A stretch of 64,000 bases of DNA from Nocardioides sp. Soil797 (lineage in GTDB: Bacteria > Actinomycetota > Actinomycetes > Propionibacteriales > Nocardioidaceae): the NCBI GenBank assembly GCA_001429555.1, contig LMSR01000018.1, positions 111,967 through 175,966 on the forward strand. Direction: 5' to 3'. Position numbers and translations under genes: made by a program. The notes under the pieces were generated by a model, which was not told where the DNA came from, made no database searches, and worked only from the letters and a program-made list of their open reading frames with translations. The stretch's first letter is position 1, and every line of letters starts with the position of its first letter. This document shows positions 59,608-64,000 of the stretch, one piece after another.

Positions 59608-60854
59608 TGTCGACTCGTCGCATCATTGCGCCCCGTGGGCGTTGGATCAGCGCACTTCTGGCCGTCGTCGCCCTGCTGACGACCGGTTGCGAGATTCAGC
59701 CGAACGACAACACGCTCCCCGGACAGGTGGCCGTCGGTGACGACGGCTACTCGGTCGAGGTTCACTTCGACCAGATCGCGAACCTGGTGCCGAACGCGAC
59801 TGTCATGAAGGACAACGTCGTGATCGGAACCGTCGCCGGGATAGACGTCGACGGCTGGGAGGCAGTCGTCGAGCTCCGGCTTCTCAAGGACATCGAGCTT
59901 CCCTCAACGGCGGAGTTCAGCGTCGGCCAGAAGACACTCCTGGGTGCCCAATACGTCGAGGTGTCCGTCCCTGGTGGCGACAAGGCGAGAGCGACGAAAC
60001 ATTCCGAACCGCTGGGGGACGGTGAGGTCATCGGGGTCGAGCAGACGGGCAGCTACCCAGCGACCGAGCAGGTGCTGGGCGCGGTGGCTCTGCTGTTGAA
60101 CAACGGTGGCCTGTCGCAGATCTCCACCATCACCGACGAGCTGTCCACTGCCCTGCATGGTCGGGTGCCCGACACCCGGAGCCTGATTCGTCGGTCGAAC
60201 GAACTGCTCACAGTCCTCGACCAGAACCGCGGAGAGATCGTGCGGGCCCTGGACTCGCTGAACGACTTCAGCGCCGGTCTGCGTGAGGACCAGACCACGG
60301 TCGCAACCGCGATCGACAAGATCACCCCCGGCCTGAAGACCCTTGAGCAGGAACGGGACCGCCTGGTGAGGGCGGTCACTGCAACCGGCCGGACCGGAGA
60401 CCGGGCAGTGAAGGTGGTGCGCGCCAGTGAGACCGCGCTCACGGCCAACCTCAAGTCCCTCGGCCCGATCTTGTCCAACCTCGGCAAAGCCAGCGAGTCC
60501 CTGCCGGAGGCGCTCAAGATCGGACTGACCATCCCGTTCCCCGCGATGACGACTCGCGATGCGGTACGCGGTGACTACGCCAACCTCTTCGCCACACTCG
60601 ACCTCCGTGTGGGATCGCTGGCCGACAGTTGGCTTGGCGGGATCCCGCCGGCCCTGCAGGCCGGAGATCCCCTCCGGAACCCGCTGGCGCCACCCACGAA
60701 GAAGGGCGGTCCCACAGACGGCGTACCGGACAGTGACGGTGGCACCGATGACGGCACCACCGAGGACGAGCCGGACCCCGGCGACACACCAACGCCCGAC
60801 ATACCCGAGGAGCCGAGCCCCGGCTGCTTGCTCTCGTTCCTAGGACTCTGCTGA
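59607..60854 (+). CDS. mceE: Mce family lipoprotein MceE
   Basis: A 415-residue MCE protein with a lipoprotein signal: LLTTGC with acylated Cys28. MCE domain VEVHFDQIANLVPNATVMKDNVVIGTVAGIDV follows, then the coil. An acidic Pro/Thr/Asp-rich tail (from about residue 365) closes with EEPSPGCLLSFLGLC, ending on a Cys. It is the lipoprotein position of the operon, as in mycobacterial MceE. ATG 59607 is taken over GTG 59604, as the GGGAGGAG site fits it better. Confidence 0.95.
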   Translation: MSTRRIIAPRGRWISALLAVVALLTTGCEIQPNDNTLPGQVAVGDDGYSVEVHFDQIANLVPNATVMKDNVVIGTVAGIDVDGWEAVVELRLLKDIELPSTAEFSVGQKTLLGAQYVEVSVPGGDKARATKHSEPLGDGEVIGVEQTGSYPATEQVLGAVALLLNNGGLSQISTITDELSTALHGRVPDTRSLIRRSNELLTVLDQNRGEIVRALDSLNDFSAGLREDQTTVATAIDKITPGLKTLEQERDRLVRAVTATGRTGDRAVKVVRASETALTANLKSLGPILSNLGKASESLPEALKIGLTIPFPAMTTRDAVRGDYANLFATLDLRVGSLADSWLGGIPPALQAGDPLRNPLAPPTKKGGPTDGVPDSDGGTDDGTTEDEPDPGDTPTPDIPEEPSPGCLLSFLGLC

Positions 60855-62188
60855 TGGTTCTCACTGCACTGATCAAGCGACAACTACGCATCTTCGCGGT
60901 CCTGGCCACGGTGGCGCTCGGGTTGACGTTCTTCCACTACGCCCGGGTTCCGGCCATGGTCGGCCTCGGGGTGTACGACGTCACAGTGGACTTCCACGAC
61001 GCCAGTGGTCTCTATCCGAGGGCATCGGTGACCTACCGGGGCGTCGAGGTCGGGACGGTGTCAAACCTTGAGGTGACCGGCGACAGTGCGGTCGCGACAC
61101 TGCGTATCGATGACGGAGCGAAGATCCCGGAAGGCGTGACCGCCGAGCTGCACAGCACCTCAGCCATCGGTGAGCAATACATCGACCTGGTCGACTCGGA
61201 GAAGGGCGCCGCCGGTGACGACCACCTTGCCGACGGTGATGCCATTCCGCAGGATCGTTCGGTCGCCATGCCGCAGATCACTCCGGTGCTCGACTCGGTC
61301 AACCGACTGCTTGAGTCCGTGCCCAAGGCCAAGACCCAACGTCTCCTGTCCCAGGTCGACGCGGGACTGGGCGGGACGGGTCCGGAGCTCAACGAGCTGG
61401 TCACGTCGGCAGGACAACTCCTGACCGAGGCCCAGTCCCAGGTCGACGCGACCACCTCACTGATCGCGGCCCTGCAACCGGTGCTGACTACCCAGCGTGA
61501 CCTCGGGACGGTGACCAAGTCCTACGCCGGAGCCCTGAACGAGGTCACCGGTGTCCTGGCCGACAACGACAGCTCGGACATCCGGGCGCTTCTCAGGTCT
61601 GCTCCCGGTGGCCTCGACGCCGCGACAGGGACGGTCAAGGAGCTGCAACCCGTTCTGCCGAGGATGCTCGCCAACCTGACCACCAACGCCGAGGTCCTCA
61701 ACACGTATCTCCCGGAGATCCGGCAGACCCTCGTCGTATATCCTGCGACCATCGCCCGGCTGCAGTCCACCCTGAACCCTCGGGTGGAGCAGGGCGACGT
61801 CCAATTGGACCTTCGCGCGGCGCTGAACAATCCGCCCACCTGCCTTGCCGGCTATCTGCCGCCCGCCGAGCGGCGCCGCCCCGGCGTGACGACGACGCGA
61901 GAGATCGACTCCCTCGCACACTGCGACATCGCCCCCGACAACCCGACTGCTGTTCGAGGAGCGCGCAACCTGCCCTGCCCCAACAGCGAAGAGCGTGGCC
62001 CGTTGCCGGCCGACTGCGGACTGCGCTTCGGGTCTGGGGTCTGGCCTGAGACCAGCGGCACCGTCGCCTACGACCTTGCCGTGGGCCAGGGAGGCGATCC
62101 GGACAGAACAAGGTCGGACGGAACCGAGCAACCAGGAGGAGAAGAACTGTGGAAGATCCTCGTACTAGCCCCCTTGGGTTCCCGATGA
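60854..62188 (+). CDS. mceF: Mce family protein MceF
   Basis: A 444-residue MCE protein. Transmembrane helix (IFAVLATVALGLTFFHY), MCE domain (VTVDFHDASGLYPRASVTYRGVEVGTVSNLEV ... IGEQYIDLVD) and a long coil. A Cys-bearing end region (PPTCLAGYLPP, LAHCDIAP, LPCPNSE, ADCGLRFG) has four Cys that could form disulfides. Its ATG shares a base with the mceE stop (TGATG). Its last 40 bp overlap the next gene. Confidence 0.95.
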   Translation: MVLTALIKRQLRIFAVLATVALGLTFFHYARVPAMVGLGVYDVTVDFHDASGLYPRASVTYRGVEVGTVSNLEVTGDSAVATLRIDDGAKIPEGVTAELHSTSAIGEQYIDLVDSEKGAAGDDHLADGDAIPQDRSVAMPQITPVLDSVNRLLESVPKAKTQRLLSQVDAGLGGTGPELNELVTSAGQLLTEAQSQVDATTSLIAALQPVLTTQRDLGTVTKSYAGALNEVTGVLADNDSSDIRALLRSAPGGLDAATGTVKELQPVLPRMLANLTTNAEVLNTYLPEIRQTLVVYPATIARLQSTLNPRVEQGDVQLDLRAALNNPPTCLAGYLPPAERRRPGVTTTREIDSLAHCDIAPDNPTAVRGARNLPCPNSEERGPLPADCGLRFGSGVWPETSGTVAYDLAVGQGGDPDRTRSDGTEQPGGEELWKILVLAPLGSR

Positions 62189-62682
62189 TGAGGCTTCGAC
62201 GCGCGACGCCGTCATTGGTCGTCGTCGGCGCCACGATCGTCGCCGTGTGCCTGATCCTGATCACCGCGCAACGCGCATGGTCGTGGCAGACAGAACGAGA
62301 GGTCCGTGCAGGAGAGGATGACGCCATCGCCGCGGCCACGGCCGAGGTCGAGGGCTTGATCAACATCAGCAGCTCGACCACCGACAACGAACTCGAGAAG
62401 CTGATGGACGGTGCTTCGGCCAACTTCCGTACGGAGTTCGAGGAACAGGCCGACCGTCTCCTGAAGGAGCTCAAGCGCAACAAGGTCCGGTCAACGGGTG
62501 AGGTGGTCTCGGCCGGGGTCGTCAGCTTCGATGACGACAAGGCAACGGTCCTCGTCGCAGCCAAGGGCTCTGTCCAGAACAAGAAGGCGAAGAAGGCCGA
62601 GCCCCGCAACTACCGCCTGCGGGTGGACCTCGACCACACCGACGGCGACTGGCTCGTGTCGGGATTGGAGTTCGTGGCATGA
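62149..62682 (+). CDS. Mce-associated membrane protein
   Basis: A 177-residue protein: one transmembrane helix (LVVVGATIVAVCLILITAQRAW) and an NTF2-like extracytoplasmic domain (EGLINISSSTTDNELEKLMDGASANFRTEFEEQA ...). Mce-associated proteins stabilise the complex in mycobacteria. GTG 62149 is preferred because AGGAGGA is eight bases upstream, giving a 40-bp overlap with mceF; ATG 62185 is the alternative. Confidence 0.85.
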   Translation: MEDPRTSPLGFPMMRLRRATPSLVVVGATIVAVCLILITAQRAWSWQTEREVRAGEDDAIAAATAEVEGLINISSSTTDNELEKLMDGASANFRTEFEEQADRLLKELKRNKVRSTGEVVSAGVVSFDDDKATVLVAAKGSVQNKKAKKAEPRNYRLRVDLDHTDGDWLVSGLEFVA

Positions 62683-63290
62683 ACATCAAGTCAATCGAAC
62701 GTCATGACGAAGACGCGGAGGAGGCCGAGGTGGACGTCGACCCGACTGAGGACATCGAGTCCACCGAGGACGAGGAGTCACCGGCGCCCGTCATCAGGCG
62801 CCCGGGATCATCACGCCGGACCGTTCTCGTCGCCCTGTTTGTGGTGCTCGTCGCGGCGACGTGTGCAGGGTTCGCCACCCTGCAGACGAGCCGCGCGGCC
62901 GACGTCAGCCAAGCGCGAAACGAGGCCCTGGCGGCAGCGAAGTCGAGGGTGCCCGTGCTGCTCAGCTACGAGAACGCCACGATCGATCGTGACCTGGAAG
63001 CCGCCATCGGGCAGACTACCGGCGACTTCCACGGCGACTACCAGAAGATTCTCGACGACGTCGTGCGTCCCGCCGCCACCGACCGCAAGATCAGCACGTC
63101 TGCCAGCGTGAGTGGGGCAGGTGTGGTGTCGGCGTCAGCGGATGAGGTGGTGGTGCTGGTCTTCCTCACCCAGAAGACCGTGACTGGCAACGGCGGCGCC
63201 GGTCGCACCTCGGTCACGGGGAGTCGCGTGGAAGTCACCATGTCACCTGCGGGGGCGGAGTGGAAGATCGCGGGTCTACGCCCGCTGTGA
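62679..63290 (+). CDS. Mce-associated membrane protein
   Basis: A 203-residue second Mce-associated protein. A very acidic 40-residue cytoplasmic head (DEDAEEAEVDVDPTEDIESTEDEE), a transmembrane helix (VLVALFVVLVAATCAGFATL), and an NTF2-like domain ending VEVTMSPAGAEWKIAGLRPL. Its ATG overlaps the previous stop by four bases, so it ends the mce transcript proper. Confidence 0.85.
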   Translation: MNIKSIERHDEDAEEAEVDVDPTEDIESTEDEESPAPVIRRPGSSRRTVLVALFVVLVAATCAGFATLQTSRAADVSQARNEALAAAKSRVPVLLSYENATIDRDLEAAIGQTTGDFHGDYQKILDDVVRPAATDRKISTSASVSGAGVVSASADEVVVLVFLTQKTVTGNGGAGRTSVTGSRVEVTMSPAGAEWKIAGLRPL

Positions 63291-63425
63291 GCCGGTGATG
63301 CGCCTCTCAGCGCGACTTCATCGGGCTGTACACGGGACCGGAGACATCACGGATCAGAAGAGGGTGTCCACGGTCGGCGACGACCGGGGAACCAGCCCAG
63401 CGATGAACGAGGAGAGGAAAACGCC

Positions 63426-64000
63426 ATGGGCGTAGACATCAAGGTAGACGGGCTGTCGAAGTCCTTCGGCAAGCAACTCATCTGGGGCGACGTCACCCTC
63501 ACCATCCCCGCCGGTGAGGTGTCCGTCATGCTCGGCCCCTCCGGAACCGGCAAGTCGGTGTTCCTCAAGACCCTCATTGGCCTGCTCAAGCCCGACAAGG
63601 GCTCGATCATCATCGAGGGCACCGACATCGCCTCCTGCTCCGAGAAGGACCTCTACGAGATCCGCAAGCTCTTCGGCGTGCTGTTCCAGGACGGCGCGAT
63701 GTTCGGCTCGATGAACCTCTTCGACAACGTGGCCTTCCCGCTGCGTGAGCACACCAAGAAGAACGAGACCGAGATCCGCAACATCGTCATGGAGAAGATG
63801 GACCTGGTCGGTCTCCTCGGTGCCGAGGACAAGCTTCCCGGTGAGATCTCCGGTGGTATGCGCAAGCGTGCCGGCCTCGCCCGGGCCCTCGTGCTCGACC
63901 CCGAGATCCTGCTGATCGACGAGCCCGACTCGGGCCTCGACCCGGTGCGCACCTCGTTCATCAACCAGCTCTTCATCGACCTGAACGCGCAGATCGACGC
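63426..64000 (+). CDS. mceG: Mce transporter ATPase (MceG/MlaF-like), cut by the window end
   Basis: The first 191 residues of an ABC ATPase. Walker A GPSGTGKS (37-44), signature EISGGMRKRAGLARAL (about 140-155) and Walker B ILLIDEPDSGLDP (161-173) identify the MlaF/MceG (Mkl) group. It drives lipid import by the YrbE/Mce complex. In M. tuberculosis this gene lies away from the mce operons; here it follows by 136 bp with its own GAGGAG site. The stop is beyond base 64,000. Confidence 0.93.
   Translation, partial: MGVDIKVDGLSKSFGKQLIWGDVTLTIPAGEVSVMLGPSGTGKSVFLKTLIGLLKPDKGSIIIEGTDIASCSEKDLYEIRKLFGVLFQDGAMFGSMNLFDNVAFPLREHTKKNETEIRNIVMEKMDLVGLLGAEDKLPGEISGGMRKRAGLARALVLDPEILLIDEPDSGLDPVRTSFINQLFIDLNAQID

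Overview
The window is GC-rich (roughly 68-70 %) actinobacterial chromosome. Mycothiol S-conjugate amidase, a DUF4307 protein, a mycobacterial-style Mce operon, frequent GTG starts and many 4-bp ATGA/GTGA gene overlaps all point to Actinomycetes. Gene content and the repeat style suggest a Nocardioides-like member of the Propionibacteriales, but no rRNA or other phylogenetic marker is present to prove it. No tRNA, rRNA, CRISPR array or insertion sequence was recognised.

Region 1 (1-30,336) is housekeeping chromosome: small enzyme and stress genes (YchJ-like, VOC, DinB, GNAT, YciI, MsrA); a coupled MoxR ATPase - VWA protein - ZIP transporter operon; metB, DUF202, an orphan MutL/GlmL-type ASKHA protein, an AI-2E family exporter and ilvA; the greA / DUF4307 / mca / small membrane protein block, whose order resembles Mycobacterium tuberculosis Rv1079-Rv1083; fdhD; a YhgE/Pip membrane protein coupled to an unusual GNAT plus degenerate ABC-ATPase fusion; a three-subunit xanthine-dehydrogenase-type molybdenum hydroxylase followed by an acyl-CoA-ligase-type enzyme; and an acyl-ACP desaturase. 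Long intergenic hairpins and in-frame minisatellites are scattered through it.

Region 2 (about 30,340-39,580) is a mobile or decayed segment. It opens with gene fossils (a frameshifted DUF4143 tail and a thioredoxin-like DUF255 gene cut off just after its CHWCHVM motif). It then carries a Fic protein, a small AlpA-like DNA-binding protein and a 1,941-residue MobF relaxase-helicase-TOPRIM fusion. The same short sequence motifs lie in front of all three genes. No integrase is visible.

Region 3 (39,581-52,189) is a catabolic cluster. A PucR-type regulator diverges from PHA synthase, PHA depolymerase-like hydrolase, GMC oxidoreductase, aldehyde dehydrogenase, acyl-CoA synthetase, [2Fe-2S] ferredoxin, a CYP153-like P450 and ferredoxin reductase. 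Read together, this is terminal hydroxylation of an alkane-like substrate, oxidation to the acid, activation to acyl-CoA, and carbon storage as polyhydroxyalkanoate.

Region 4 (52,190-53,521) contains decayed genes (PucR tail, ferredoxin reductase head, ferredoxin tail) and repeated putative operators. Region 5 (53,522-64,000) is a complete Mce lipid-importer operon (yrbEA, yrbEB, mceA-F, two Mce-associated proteins) followed directly by its ATPase gene, which runs off the window. The neighbourhood of regions 3 and 5 suggests an uptake-to-storage module for a hydrophobic substrate; that link is inference.
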